Shown here piece by piece: positions 50,568 to 60,223 of a stretch of 64,000 nucleotides of DNA; positions within the stretch are counted from its first letter, which is position 1; each line of letters starts with the position of its first letter. Source of the DNA: an uncultured Faecalibaculum sp. (lineage in GTDB: Bacteria; Bacillota_I; Bacilli_A; Erysipelotrichales; Erysipelotrichaceae); the NCBI RefSeq assembly GCF_910588395.1, contig NZ_CAJUPA010000007.1, forward strand, positions 1 to 64,000, written 5' to 3'. The translations under genes and the position numbers were made by a program. Under the pieces are notes generated by a model. It made no database searches. It worked only from the letters and a program-made list of their open reading frames with translations, and had not been told where the DNA came from.

Positions 50568-51058
50568 GCCGTTTCTTCCTTCAGCGGTTTTGCAAAGAAC
50601 ACATCACAGGCAATGTGGCCAGTGCTACCCATGGGTGCATCGCTGCGGACAAATCCATGCTTTTCATAAAACCGCTGCGCCCGTTTCATGTTCCCGAAGG
50701 TCTCCAGGTAGCAGAGATCATAGTGACGGCCTGCTTCTTCCAGCACCTTCTCCACCAGCGCATGGGCTACGCCGGTGCCCCGGGCTGCCGGCAGCGTATA
50801 CATTTTCTGCAGCTCACAGACTCCCGGGCGCCCGGGAAGCGGACCGTATCCGGCACCGCCCACAATTGTTCCCGTTTCATCCTCCGCCACCCAGTACCGC
50901 ATCTGCGGTGTTCCGTAGATCTCGGAAAACCGTCCCAGATCCGGATCACACCAGGCTGTCCCCTCGTGATCACCGCTGTATTCCTTCAGACAGTACCGGA
51001 TGATTGCTTCCACTGCCGCATTGTCTCTTTGTTCCACTTCACGGATCCTTGCCTTCAT
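50564..51058 (-). CDS. GNAT family N-acetyltransferase
   Basis: 164 residues from ATG at 51058 (MKARIREVEQRDNAAVEAII), GGGAAG upstream. The acetyl-CoA-binding motif is visible as LQKMYTLPAARGTGVAHALVEKVLEEA, followed by YLETFGNMKRAQRFYEKHGF, a classical GNAT C-terminal half. Substrate unknown. First gene of a coupled pair with the peptidase E-like gene. Intact, unlike the GNAT at 42259. Confidence 0.87.
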   Translation of the reverse strand: MKARIREVEQRDNAAVEAIIRYCLKEYSGDHEGTAWCDPDLGRFSEIYGTPQMRYWVAEDETGTIVGGAGYGPLPGRPGVCELQKMYTLPAARGTGVAHALVEKVLEEAGRHYDLCYLETFGNMKRAQRFYEKHGFVRSDAPMGSTGHIACDVFFAKPLKEETA

Positions 51059-51126
51059 ATCTTCTTCCCTTTCCTGTTCTTCCCGTTTTCTGTCCTGCCC
51101 GGTTTGTCTTTGCTGGTCCGGATATG

Positions 51127-51154
51127 GCAAAAGGAGCAGACTGTTCCTGCTCCT
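51127..51154 (-). terminator. Terminator of the pcrA-to-gatB operon
   Basis: Minus strand AGGAGCAG/CTGCTCCT stem (51132-51139 with 51147-51154) with TTTT following, 18 bases after the stop of the membrane-protein gene. Confidence 0.75.
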
Positions 51155-51171
51155 TCTGTACATTTTGCCGC

Positions 51172-51777
51172 TTACTCTCTGACGATTTCGCTCACCAGAT
51201 CCGGATCCTTGGCTTCCGTAATCACATCCACCACTTCACTGCCCGCACCGGTTTTCGTCAGTTTGAAATAAATCTGCCCGTCTGCCGGATGGCTGTCATC
51301 CACGATCCAGTTGTAGCAGTCAATCTCCACATCGTAGTTCTTGCCGTTTTCCGTATTCGTGAAATACGTATCGAAAGGCAGGATGCTGTTGACCACATCC
51401 CGGGCCTGATGCAGCGCCGCTTCCACCGTATCTCTGCCGGCATCATCTGCCATGTTCAGATGAATCCGGAGCGTGGCGCTTTTCAGATTGTCCGTCACAG
51501 CCTCCACACCGCCAATGCCGGAGAGCTCCTGCTGAATCTGATCCAGCTGAGACTGTTCTATTTTCGGATTCAGGTCTCCGGAATCAAATCGGACACCCAC
51601 CACCGGCTGATTCTGTTCCTCCATGGAAGTCAGCAGTACATATCCCACGATCACACAGGGAATCGCTATGATGATCAGCGTGATCCACACCAGCAGATGA
51701 CCCTGCTTCTGCTTCGGCTGTCTGGGTGTTCTGACCTTCCGCTTTCTGCTGCCTGAGGTTTTGTTTGGTTCTGCCAT
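51172..51777 (-). CDS. Unknown single-pass membrane protein at the end of the gat operon
   Basis: 201 residues; AGGAGG lies five bases before the ATG. A basic cytoplasmic N-terminus of about 27 residues (SRKRKVRTPRQPKQKQ), one transmembrane helix (LLVWITLIIIAIPCVIVGYVLL), then an external acidic domain of about 145 residues without recognised motifs (NPKIEQSQLDQIQQELSG ... FDTYFTNTENGKNYDVEID). It lies 61 bases after gatB with no terminator between, so it belongs to the operon. Function unknown. Confidence 0.7.
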   Translation of the reverse strand: MAEPNKTSGSRKRKVRTPRQPKQKQGHLLVWITLIIIAIPCVIVGYVLLTSMEEQNQPVVGVRFDSGDLNPKIEQSQLDQIQQELSGIGGVEAVTDNLKSATLRIHLNMADDAGRDTVEAALHQARDVVNSILPFDTYFTNTENGKNYDVEIDCYNWIVDDSHPADGQIYFKLTKTGAGSEVVDVITEAKDPDLVSEIVRE

Positions 51778-51838
51778 CGCTTCCTCCTGTCAACGGTCAG
51801 TATACCATACCGACTGCACCTGCGTCCTTCGCGGTTTC

Positions 51839-53266
51839 TTACCGTTTTGCAAGTTCTTCCCGGATCAGCTCGTTGGTCCGTTTCGGGTTGGCTGTTCCAC
51901 GGGACTTCTTCATCACCTGGCCCACCAGGAATCCGATGGCTCTGTCCTTGCCTGCCTTGTAATCCTCGATGGACTTCGGGTTGGCATCCAGCACCTCGGT
52001 GACCAGTGCCAGAATTGCACCGTCGTCACTGACCTGCTTCATGCCCTTTTCTTCCACGATCACGGAAGGCTCCCTGCCGGAGGCCATCATTTCCTCGAAG
52101 ACCGTCTTGGCCTGCTTGCCGGAAATCGATCCATCGCTGACCAGGTTCACCAGCTGTGCCAGATATGCCGGTTTAAGACCCGGATCGGCAAAGGTCCGGT
52201 TTTCCTTGTTCAGCCAGGCAGTCAGATCACCCATGACCCAGTTGGCTGTCTTCTTGGCATCCTTTGCCTCTTTGACCGCCGCCTCGTAGTAATCCGCCAT
52301 GGCCGGATCTGCCACCAGCACCTGCGCATCGTATTCGCCCAGGCCATACTCCTTCATGAACCGGGCACGGCGCTGACCGGGGAGTTCTTCCATGTTCTCC
52401 TGAATGTCCCGGATCCAGGCGGGATCCAGCTGGATCGGGAAAATGTTGGGTTCCGGGAAATACTTGTAATCCACAGTCCCTTCCTTTTTCCGCATCAGCA
52501 CCGTGGTCTTCTGACTTTCATCATACCGCCGGGTCGCCTGCTCCACCTGGCCGCCTTCATCCAGAATCCGGCTCTGCCGCTCGATTTCCGCAGCCACCGC
52601 CTTCTGCACATTGGCAATGGAGTTCAGGTTCTTGATCTCCGTCTTGGTGCCCAGTGTGTCATCCGCCGAAAGGGAAATGTTCACATCGCAGCGCATGGAG
52701 CCTTCTTCCATCTTCACATCGGATACGTTCAGATACAGCAGGATCTGCCGCAGGGTATCCACATACGCTGCCGCTTCCTGAGCGGAATGCATGTCCGGAC
52801 GGGACACGATTTCCACCAGGGGGACACCCGCCCGGTTGAAGTCAATGTAGGTGCCGGAATCCCGGTGGAACTGCTTGGCGGTGTCTTCCTCCATATGAAT
52901 GCGCTCGATCCGGATCTTCTTCCGTTCGCCGTCTTCCGTCTCGATTTCCACATAGCCGTCCCGGCCAACGGGATGGAACTGCTGGGTGATCTGGAATCCC
53001 TTGGGCAGATCCGAATAGTAATAGTTTTTCCGGTCAAACTTCACCAGAGGATCGATCTCGCAGTGCAGACCGGTGCAGGCTTTGATGGCCAGCTTCACCG
53101 CCTCCCGGTTCACGCAGGGCAGCGTGCCGGGCATGGCCAGGTCCACCACGCTGGTGCAGGTGTTGGCGGTTTCTCCGAATTTCACCGGCGCCCCGGAAAA
53201 CATCTTCGTCCCGGTCTTGAGCTCGCAGTGGATCTCAATGCCGATGGTTGTCCTGTACTTACTCAT
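51839..53266 (-). CDS. gatB: Asp-tRNA(Asn)/Glu-tRNA(Gln) amidotransferase subunit B
   Basis: 475 residues. N-terminal IGIEIHCELKTGTKMFSG, the kinase-like core (CDVNISLSADDTLGTKTEIKNLNS, in parts) and the C-terminal YqeY-like tail (NPKSIEDYKAGKDRAIGFLVGQVMKKS in parts) show GatB. Together with GatA and GatC it converts misacylated Glu-tRNA(Gln) into Gln-tRNA(Gln). The start overlaps the gatA stop by 8 bases. Confidence 0.95.
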   Translation of the reverse strand: MSKYRTTIGIEIHCELKTGTKMFSGAPVKFGETANTCTSVVDLAMPGTLPCVNREAVKLAIKACTGLHCEIDPLVKFDRKNYYYSDLPKGFQITQQFHPVGRDGYVEIETEDGERKKIRIERIHMEEDTAKQFHRDSGTYIDFNRAGVPLVEIVSRPDMHSAQEAAAYVDTLRQILLYLNVSDVKMEEGSMRCDVNISLSADDTLGTKTEIKNLNSIANVQKAVAAEIERQSRILDEGGQVEQATRRYDESQKTTVLMRKKEGTVDYKYFPEPNIFPIQLDPAWIRDIQENMEELPGQRRARFMKEYGLGEYDAQVLVADPAMADYYEAAVKEAKDAKKTANWVMGDLTAWLNKENRTFADPGLKPAYLAQLVNLVSDGSISGKQAKTVFEEMMASGREPSVIVEEKGMKQVSDDGAILALVTEVLDANPKSIEDYKAGKDRAIGFLVGQVMKKSRGTANPKRTNELIREELAKR

Positions 53267-54605
53267 GACGGCCCTCCTTCAGCAGCGCTTCCATACCCGC
53301 TGCCACATCAAACATTGTCTGCTCTTCAAAGGGCTTCGCGGCGATTTCCACCGCGAAGGGCAGGCCATCCTTCTTTCCCAGAGGAATGACCATGGAGGGA
53401 TAGCCGGAGAAGTTTGCCAGCTGCATGTGCTCTTCCACAAACTCATCCTGTCCGAAGCGGACATCGCTGCTTTCCGCCAGCAGCGGGGCCACAGTGGGAG
53501 CCGCCGGACAGATCACGGCATCCACATTCCGGAACAGTGAAGCATAGGCCTCACAGATCAGCCGGCGGATCTTCTGGGCTTTCCGGAACAGCCGGTCCTG
53601 GTTTTCCTCGAACAGAGAATAGGAACCAATCACAAACCGGGCCCGGACATAGCTGGAAAAGCCGGCGGTCCGGGAAGCCGTCATTACATCTTCCACACTC
53701 TCACCGGGTTTGCGCACACCGAACCGGATGCCATCCAGGTTGGAGTGGTTGGCTGCAGCTTCACTGTTGGCAATGGTCTTGTATACCGGGGCAATCAGAT
53801 CCATCAGCTGCTCCGGCATGGTCACATGCGTCACGTCTGCCCCTGCAGATTCCAGATCGCTGACGAGTTTCTGAAAGGCAGCGGCAATGGCCTCGTCCCT
53901 GAGGGCATCGGCAACCGTATCAAAGACTGCGATTTTCTTCCCGGCCAGATTCGGATTCAGGCAGGCTTCGTATTCCCCCACCGGTTCCAGGCTGCTGGTC
54001 ATGTCATGGTCATCCCGGCCCGCCAGAATTTCCAGGGCAGCAGCGGCATCCTTCACGCTGGTGGTGAAATACCCCACATGATCCAGACTGGAGGCATAGG
54101 GAATGATCCCGTACCGGGAAATGCGGCCATAAGTCGGCTTGACTCCCACCACGCCGTTGTAGCTGGCGGGCTTGCGGACAGAGTCTCCCGTGTCCGTGCC
54201 AATGGCCAGGGGTGCGGCTGCTCTGGCTGTCAGCACAGCGCTGCCGCCGGAAGAACCACCGGCAATGCGGTCCTGGTCCCAGGCATTGTGCACCGGACCT
54301 GTGGCTGCGTTGCGGTTGGTGCCCCCCATGCCCAGCTCATCCATGCTGGCTTTGACCACCGGTGTGAAACCTGCATGTTTCAGCTTTGTCACAATGGTGG
54401 CGTCATAGACCGGGACATAGTTGTCCAGGATCCGGCTGCTGGCCGTGGTCCGGATGCCCTTCGTGCTGATGTTGTCCTTCAGGATCACGGGAATGCCTGC
54501 TTCGGGGGCATCATCCACGATGGTCACCGCGGCATTGAGTTCCGGCTGCAGTTCATGAATCCGCCGGAGACTCTCCTGTACACTGATTGTCTGTTCAAAC
54601 GCCAT
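53259..54605 (-). CDS. gatA: Amidotransferase subunit A (amidase)
   Basis: 448 residues, shorter than the usual 480-490, with the missing length mainly at the N-terminus. The amidase triad is visible: Lys in IPVILKDNIS, cis-Ser in GGSSGGSA and the Ser nucleophile in GTDTGDSVRKPAS. It releases ammonia from glutamine and channels it to GatB. It is one base away from gatC. Confidence 0.94.
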   Translation of the reverse strand: MAFEQTISVQESLRRIHELQPELNAAVTIVDDAPEAGIPVILKDNISTKGIRTTASSRILDNYVPVYDATIVTKLKHAGFTPVVKASMDELGMGGTNRNAATGPVHNAWDQDRIAGGSSGGSAVLTARAAAPLAIGTDTGDSVRKPASYNGVVGVKPTYGRISRYGIIPYASSLDHVGYFTTSVKDAAAALEILAGRDDHDMTSSLEPVGEYEACLNPNLAGKKIAVFDTVADALRDEAIAAAFQKLVSDLESAGADVTHVTMPEQLMDLIAPVYKTIANSEAAANHSNLDGIRFGVRKPGESVEDVMTASRTAGFSSYVRARFVIGSYSLFEENQDRLFRKAQKIRRLICEAYASLFRNVDAVICPAAPTVAPLLAESSDVRFGQDEFVEEHMQLANFSGYPSMVIPLGKKDGLPFAVEIAAKPFEEQTMFDVAAGMEALLKEGRHE

Positions 54606-54606
54606 T

Positions 54607-54900
54607 TTATTTCACCACCTTGGGCACATGCACGTGTCCCATGCGGATGTCTCCCGCATTTGCCAGAGCATCTTTCTGATTCAGCGTTTCGCACTCCACA
54701 TCCTCACGCAGAAAGACCGTCGGCGTTTCAAAGGGCCAGATCATCGGCTCCACACCCTCTGTATCCACCTGGCTGAAAAGCTCCACCTGGGCTTCCACCG
54801 CCTCGAAGTCTTTTTTCAGCGCCTCTATTTCCTCATCCGAAAGCTCGAACTTCAGATCTGAAGCCAGCTTCCGGAAATATTCCGTACTGAATTTTTCCAT
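54607..54900 (-). CDS. gatC: Amidotransferase subunit C
   Basis: 97 residues. FRKLASDLKFELSDEEIEALKKDF at the N-terminus and a C-terminal LREDVECETLNQKDALANA are typical of GatC, the clamp that holds GatA and GatB together. GAAAGGAA lies upstream. It follows camS by 18 bases. Confidence 0.9.
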   Translation of the reverse strand: MEKFSTEYFRKLASDLKFELSDEEIEALKKDFEAVEAQVELFSQVDTEGVEPMIWPFETPTVFLREDVECETLNQKDALANAGDIRMGHVHVPKVVK

Positions 54901-54918
54901 GCAATTCCTTTCCAGTTG

Positions 54919-55983
54919 TTATCCCGCCGTCACCATTTTCAGCTCTTTGCTCTGGGACAGACGGTGCCCCAGGGCATAGGGCTCGTCATTGTTGATGATT
55001 GTGACATGATACTCCACATCCGTATCGGTGAAAGTTCCGAAACTGTTCTCCACAGCCTGGGCGGCTGCCATGACCTCCGAGAGCATTTTCCCGTGGGTCG
55101 TGATGGTCAGATCCAGCCGGCTGGGCTCATTGTTGAGCAGCCGGCAGGTGCCGGTGACATAGGTGTTGTTGGAGAGGACGGAACGCACATCATCCTTGAA
55201 GGTGGTGAATTCCTGAGCCAGTTCGGGGGCATCTGCCGTGAACTGCGCTGAAGGAACCGTCACATTGGTCTCCTTCACGGCTGTGAATTTTCCCTGAGCC
55301 GATCCCTGGGCAAACCAGCCTTCCATCACATATCCCCCATTGGATGCCGCTTCCGAGGTATCCAGCCGGTAGGCTGCTGTCAGGATGGGGACCCGGCTGG
55401 AGACTTCATTGAACCGCTCCCGCATGTAGGTCACCAGCTTGCTGGAGGTGACTTCGATGTAGCTGCGCAGCTGTTCGTCCCCGATTTTGTGGTCTTCCCC
55501 ATTCTGAGACAGTGTGTCATTGACCACCAGACCCAGAGAAATACCCGCCAGCGTATCGCCTTTGTACCAGTCCACTTCATAGATATCCACCAGAATGATG
55601 GCGCCCTGCACCACGCCGTTTCCCGTATCGAAGGCCTCGTTGTTATTGGGGTTCAGGCCATTGGGGTTGTCATCCCGCAGCGTCCCCAGCAGACCCCGGG
55701 AGCCATCGGTGGCGTCCAGTTCATCGAAATCCAGGAAGGTATGGGTCCGGAAGGCCACATCCGAAGGCGGAAAGTACTGCCTGGACAGATCCATCAGTCC
55801 CCGCTCCGCCTCGAACCGCACATCTTCGCTGCCCAGCAGACCGATGTGCTTGGCGGTGCTGTCGGAATTCGCAAAGGGCTGGGCGGCCCGGTAATCCGCC
55901 TGTACGGATGCAGCAGAATCCGCCTGACAGCCGCTCAGGGCCAGCAGACCCGCCAGAGCCAGCAGACCTGCGCTACGCCGCAT
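54919..55983 (-). CDS. camS: CamS family lipoprotein (sex-pheromone precursor type)
   Basis: 354 residues from ATG at 55983, with GGAGG six bases upstream; the start lies inside the end of ligA. Lipoprotein signal MRRSAGLLALAGLLALSGC with Cys19. The mature domain matches CamS (LLGSEDVRFEAERGLMDLS, SQYFPP-like, IILVDIYEVDWYKGD, TITTHGKMLSEV). In Staphylococcus and Enterococcus the cleaved signal peptide of such proteins releases a hydrophobic pheromone; the last residues here (LALAGLLALSG) would be the equivalent. Gene order ligA-camS-gatC is the conserved one. Confidence 0.9.
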   Translation of the reverse strand: MRRSAGLLALAGLLALSGCQADSAASVQADYRAAQPFANSDSTAKHIGLLGSEDVRFEAERGLMDLSRQYFPPSDVAFRTHTFLDFDELDATDGSRGLLGTLRDDNPNGLNPNNNEAFDTGNGVVQGAIILVDIYEVDWYKGDTLAGISLGLVVNDTLSQNGEDHKIGDEQLRSYIEVTSSKLVTYMRERFNEVSSRVPILTAAYRLDTSEAASNGGYVMEGWFAQGSAQGKFTAVKETNVTVPSAQFTADAPELAQEFTTFKDDVRSVLSNNTYVTGTCRLLNNEPSRLDLTITTHGKMLSEVMAAAQAVENSFGTFTDTDVEYHVTIINNDEPYALGHRLSQSKELKMVTAG

Positions 55984-57970
55984 GTCCGGCCTCCGCCAGA
56001 AACGTCTCTTCCGGCATGGTTTCCACACCCAGATCACGTGCTTTGGCCAGTTTGCTGCCGGCGTTTTCACCATATATCACCAGGCTGGTTTTTTTCGATA
56101 CCGATCCGGCTACCGTGGCCCCCAGGGATTCCAGCAGCTTCTTTGCCTCACTGCGGCTCATGCCTGTCAGCGTACCGGTGAGCACCACAGTCTTGCCGGC
56201 AAAGAAAGAATCCGCCGGCGCTGCTTCCTTCTTCTCCTGGGTCATGTTCAGTCCGGCGTCCTTCAAAGCCGCCAGCAGCTGCCGGTTGGCAGGCTGGGCA
56301 AACCAGGTGGTCAGACTTTCCGCCGTGGTCCGGCCAATGAATTTCACCGCAGCCAGTGTCTCCTGATCCGCTGCCATGACGGCATCCATGGAACCGAAGG
56401 AGTCTGCCAGCAGACTGGCTGCCTTTTTTCCCACCAGCCGGATTCCCAGACCGAACAGCAGATCCGCCAGGGGCCGCTGCCGGCTGGCATCAATGTTTGC
56501 CAGCAGTTTGTCAAACCCCTTGTCGCTCCAGCCCCGGAGAGCCAGAACATCCTGCCGCTTTTCAGCCAGATGGTAAATATCCGGAATGGTATCCAGCAGA
56601 TGGGCTTCATGAAGCTGCGCCATTTTCTTTTCACCCAGTCCGTCAATGTTCATGGCTTCCCGGCTCACGAAATGAATCAGGCTGCCCAGCACCTGGGCCG
56701 GACAGTCCGGATTGGTGCAGAAATGATCTGCCTCCCCCTCCAGCCGGATCAGCTCGCTGCCACACACCGGGCAGGTTTTCGGGAACACATACGGGATCTG
56801 ACTGCCGGTGCGGCGCTCCTTCACGCTGGCAATGACCTCCGGAATGATGTCCCCGGCCTTGCGCACGATCACCGTATCCCCGATCCGCAGATCCCGGTCC
56901 CGGATCAGGTCTTCATTGTGCAGACTGGCAGCCGACACCAGTGTGCCGGCCACCCGCACAGGTGTGAGCACCGCATTGGGTGTGGCCACCCCGGTGCGGC
57001 CGATGGTCAGGAAGATATCATCCAGGGTTGTCTGCACCTCCTGCGCCGGAAACTTGTAGGCAATGGCATACCGGGGGGTTTTGGCATTCAGTCCCAGAGC
57101 CGCTTCCTGTTCCAGACTGTTCACCTTGATGACCACCCCGTCGATTTCATAGGGCAGACTGGCCCGCTGTGCGCCGGTCTTTTCAATGAACGCCCAGATC
57201 TCATCCACCGTGTCACACACCGAGAAATCCATATTCACCGGAAAGCCCAGCTCATGCATCGCCTGCAGTGCCTGGCTCTGGGTCCGGATCCCGTGCTCCG
57301 GTCCGTTCTGGTACCAGTACAGGAAGATGTCCAGATTCCGGCTCGCTGCCACAGAGGTATCCAGGTTGCGGATGGATCCCGCTGCGGCATTGCGGGGGTT
57401 GGCAAAGAGCGGAAAATGCAGTGTGGTCTGCAGTTCGTTGAGTGTCTCAAAGCTTTTTTTCGGCATATAGACTTCTCCGCGGACTTCCACAAATCCCGGT
57501 TCGTCAATATACATGGGAATCGACCGGATCGTGCGTACATTGGCGCTGACCACTTCGCCGGTCATGCCGTCTCCCCGGGTCACTGCCCGGATGAACCGGC
57601 CGTTTTCGTAGTGCAGGGCCATGGCCAGACCATCGTATTTGCACTCCGCAACAAACTGCGCATCCGGATATTCTTTCCGGATGCGGGCGACAAACTCCTC
57701 CAGTTCCTGCCGGGAAAAGATATCTCCCAGGGACAGCATCCGCTGTCCGTGACTGTATTTCTCAAATCCCGGCAGCACGGCACCGATGACCCGCTGCGTG
57801 GGAGAATTGGGATCCGCCAGTTCCGGATGCGCTGCCTCCAGAGCCTGCAGTTCATGCATGAGCCGGTCATACTCCTGATCGGTCACCGTGGGCGCATCCT
57901 GTATGTAGTATTCTCTGGCGTAGGTTTCCAGCTGCTTGCGCAGCGCTTGTATTTTCAGGGCTTCATCCAT
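55973..57970 (-). CDS. ligA: NAD-dependent DNA ligase
   Basis: 665 residues, standard LigA length. Adenylation domain with Lys111 in ECKYDGLA, OB fold (GDTVIVRKAGDIIPEV), four-Cys zinc finger (CPVCGSEL ... CTNPDCPAQ), helix-hairpin-helix part and C-terminal BRCT domain (GKTVVLTGTLTGMSR). Seals nicks in replication and repair. It starts ten bases after the pcrA stop codon; the AAAGGA ribosome site is rather far (about 13 bases) from the ATG. Confidence 0.96.
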   Translation of the reverse strand: MDEALKIQALRKQLETYAREYYIQDAPTVTDQEYDRLMHELQALEAAHPELADPNSPTQRVIGAVLPGFEKYSHGQRMLSLGDIFSRQELEEFVARIRKEYPDAQFVAECKYDGLAMALHYENGRFIRAVTRGDGMTGEVVSANVRTIRSIPMYIDEPGFVEVRGEVYMPKKSFETLNELQTTLHFPLFANPRNAAAGSIRNLDTSVAASRNLDIFLYWYQNGPEHGIRTQSQALQAMHELGFPVNMDFSVCDTVDEIWAFIEKTGAQRASLPYEIDGVVIKVNSLEQEAALGLNAKTPRYAIAYKFPAQEVQTTLDDIFLTIGRTGVATPNAVLTPVRVAGTLVSAASLHNEDLIRDRDLRIGDTVIVRKAGDIIPEVIASVKERRTGSQIPYVFPKTCPVCGSELIRLEGEADHFCTNPDCPAQVLGSLIHFVSREAMNIDGLGEKKMAQLHEAHLLDTIPDIYHLAEKRQDVLALRGWSDKGFDKLLANIDASRQRPLADLLFGLGIRLVGKKAASLLADSFGSMDAVMAADQETLAAVKFIGRTTAESLTTWFAQPANRQLLAALKDAGLNMTQEKKEAAPADSFFAGKTVVLTGTLTGMSRSEAKKLLESLGATVAGSVSKKTSLVIYGENAGSKLAKARDLGVETMPEETFLAEAGHAA

Positions 57971-57980
57971 TCAGCCACCA

Positions 57981-60131
57981 TTATCCTTTCACCTTCTGAA
58001 GCGAAGGGTGATTCATATTCAGTTTCCGGACACCGTTGGGATGACCGAACGCCACGGACACAATGTCCTTGTTCACCTCCCGGACGATTCCCGGCCCATA
58101 CACTGCATGTTCCACATGATCGCCCTTGCGCAGCCTGACAGCGGGTTTTGCCCGGGCACTGCGGGAGCGTCTGGCGGAACCGGCCGGGCTTTTGTGAACC
58201 GGATAGTTGTCCAGCGGCGTGGCCTCCTGCTTCACATACTCCTCAGGTATTTCCTGAATGAACCGGCTGGGTGTCTTGTGCCGGTCCAGCTGGAAGCTGT
58301 AACCGTTGTTCCAGGACAGATACAGTGCCTGTTTCGCCCGGGTCATGGCCACGTACATCAGCCGGCGCTCTTCTTCCAGGCCTTCCTTGCCGGATTCCTC
58401 CATGGCCCGGCTGGAAGGGAACACCCCTTCATTCAGGCCGATGATGTGCACCTGCTCGAATTCCAGCCCCTTGGCTGCGTGCACCGTCATCAGGGAGACG
58501 GCATTCTGGCTGTCTTCTTCCCGGTCCGTGAACAGGGACAGATCCTGCAGGTAATCCTCCAGAGTCAGCTCCGGATTGCGTTCCAGCGCCTGCTGAATAT
58601 CCTTCCGCAGCTCCTCGATGTTCTCCAGCCGGTCTTCTTCCCTGGTCTCCTTGAGCATTTCCATGTAGCCGGCTTCATCCGCAATGCGCATCATGAGCCT
58701 GTCCAGGGGGACTGTGCCCCGCAGCGACTTCATTTCGTCCACCAGTTCCACAAAAGGAGCGAATTTCCGGGCTGTGGAGCCGGAGACGGACTGGGGATCC
58801 CGCAGCACTTCCAGCATGTTGATGCCCCGTTCATGGGCTTCATTCTGCAGCTTTTCCACGGTTTTGGCGCCGATACCCCGCCGGGGCACATTGATGACCC
58901 GCATCACTGCCAGATCCAGAGACCGCTGCTGCGGATCCTGGGGATCGGGTTCCGTGATCAGTTTCAGGTAGGACAGCATGTCCTTGATCTCCTGCCGTTC
59001 ATAGAACCGGACGCCGCCATATATACGGTAGGGAATCCGCAGTTTTCCCAGGACCCGTTCTATGCCCCGGGAAAGATAGTTGGACCGGTAGAGCACGGCG
59101 ATGTCGCTGTACTGCAGGCCCTCTTTCCGGGCACGGGTGATGTCCCGGGCAATCTGCAGCGGTTCCTGGGCATCTTCCCGGGCTTCGAAGGTTTCGATTT
59201 TCCGGTCAGAGGCAATCTGTGAAAACAGATTTTTTTCGATCCGCCCGCTGTTGTGGGCAATCAGAGCGTTGGCTGCATCCAGAATGGTCTGTGTCGACCG
59301 GTAGTTCTGGTCCAGGATCACGGTTCTGGTATCCGGAAAATCCCGGGCAAAATTCAGGATGATGCCCACTGCCGCGCCCCGCCATGTATAAATGGTCTGG
59401 TCCGGATCTCCCACCACACATAGATGGGCATCCGGGCCCTTGAGCAGCCGGATGATGTCGTACTGCACCGGATCCACGTCCTGGAACTCATCCACGTGGA
59501 TGTAGTCCAGCCGGTTCTGCCATTTTTCCCGGACTTCCGGATCTGTTTTCAGCAGGTCCCGGGCTTTCAGCAGCAGGTCATCAAAATCCAGGGCTTTCAT
59601 CTCAGCCAGCTGGTTTTCGTACCGTTCATAGATTTCGGCTTCCGGTCCGTCCCAGTCCTTTCTGGCTTCCCGGGGGGTGAAACCGGCGGTTTTCCAGCCG
59701 GAGATCCGTCCCAGCACCCGGGCAGGCGCAAACTCCGTCCGGTCCAGGTCCAGATCCCGGTAAATGGGACGCAGAATGGATTTCTGATCATCCGCATCCA
59801 GAATCGTGAAGGTTTTGGGATAGCCCAGTGACAGGGCATCTTCCCGGAGAATGCGGACACAGAGAGAATGAATGGTGGATATGCGCACATCCCGGGCATC
59901 TTCCTGCAGAATGCCCTCCAGGCGTTCTTTCATTTCCCGGGCTGCTTTATTGGTGAAGGTAATGGCGAGAATCCGCCAGGGGCGCACGCCTGTCTGGACC
60001 AGATTGGCGATCCGGGCCATGAGAACCCGGGTTTTTCCGGAACCGGCGCCGGCTATGATGCGGACATCCTGATCCAGGGTCAGAGCCGCTTCTTTCTGAG
60101 GGGTGTTGAGGGAATCGATTACAGTACTCAT
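57981..60131 (-). CDS. pcrA: ATP-dependent DNA helicase PcrA/UvrD
   Basis: 716 residues. An ideal AGGAGGTGAT precedes the ATG. Superfamily 1 motifs in order: Walker A AGAGSGKTRVL (about 27-37), TFTNKAA, DEFQDVD, GDPDQTIYTWRGA, YRS, and VSLMTVHAAKGLEF. A C-terminal basic segment and VEHAVYGPGIVREV resemble the RNA-polymerase-interacting tail of PcrA. Unwinds DNA in repair and plasmid replication. First gene of the housekeeping operon. Confidence 0.96.
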   Translation of the reverse strand: MSTVIDSLNTPQKEAALTLDQDVRIIAGAGSGKTRVLMARIANLVQTGVRPWRILAITFTNKAAREMKERLEGILQEDARDVRISTIHSLCVRILREDALSLGYPKTFTILDADDQKSILRPIYRDLDLDRTEFAPARVLGRISGWKTAGFTPREARKDWDGPEAEIYERYENQLAEMKALDFDDLLLKARDLLKTDPEVREKWQNRLDYIHVDEFQDVDPVQYDIIRLLKGPDAHLCVVGDPDQTIYTWRGAAVGIILNFARDFPDTRTVILDQNYRSTQTILDAANALIAHNSGRIEKNLFSQIASDRKIETFEAREDAQEPLQIARDITRARKEGLQYSDIAVLYRSNYLSRGIERVLGKLRIPYRIYGGVRFYERQEIKDMLSYLKLITEPDPQDPQQRSLDLAVMRVINVPRRGIGAKTVEKLQNEAHERGINMLEVLRDPQSVSGSTARKFAPFVELVDEMKSLRGTVPLDRLMMRIADEAGYMEMLKETREEDRLENIEELRKDIQQALERNPELTLEDYLQDLSLFTDREEDSQNAVSLMTVHAAKGLEFEQVHIIGLNEGVFPSSRAMEESGKEGLEEERRLMYVAMTRAKQALYLSWNNGYSFQLDRHKTPSRFIQEIPEEYVKQEATPLDNYPVHKSPAGSARRSRSARAKPAVRLRKGDHVEHAVYGPGIVREVNKDIVSVAFGHPNGVRKLNMNHPSLQKVKG

Positions 60132-60151
60132 TTTCTATATCACCTCCTGTC

Positions 60152-60181
60152 AGTATACTATTGCCCCGCAAACTCAGGCAA
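60152..60181 (-). promoter_or_regulatory. Promoter of the pcrA operon
   Basis: Minus strand: TTGCCT (complement of 60176-60181), 18 bases, TATACT (complement of 60152-60157), 21 bases before the pcrA start. Confidence 0.6.
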
Positions 60182-60196
60182 ATCGGCGGACAAAGG

Positions 60197-60223
60197 GAAA
60201 AAGCCGTCCAGGCGGCTTTTTCA
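60197..60223 (-). terminator. Terminator of the unknown membrane-protein gene
   Basis: AAAAAGCCG (60198-60206) and CGGCTTTTT (60213-60221) form a perfect 9-bp stem; reads as a terminator on either strand and sits just before the pcrA promoter. Confidence 0.8.
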
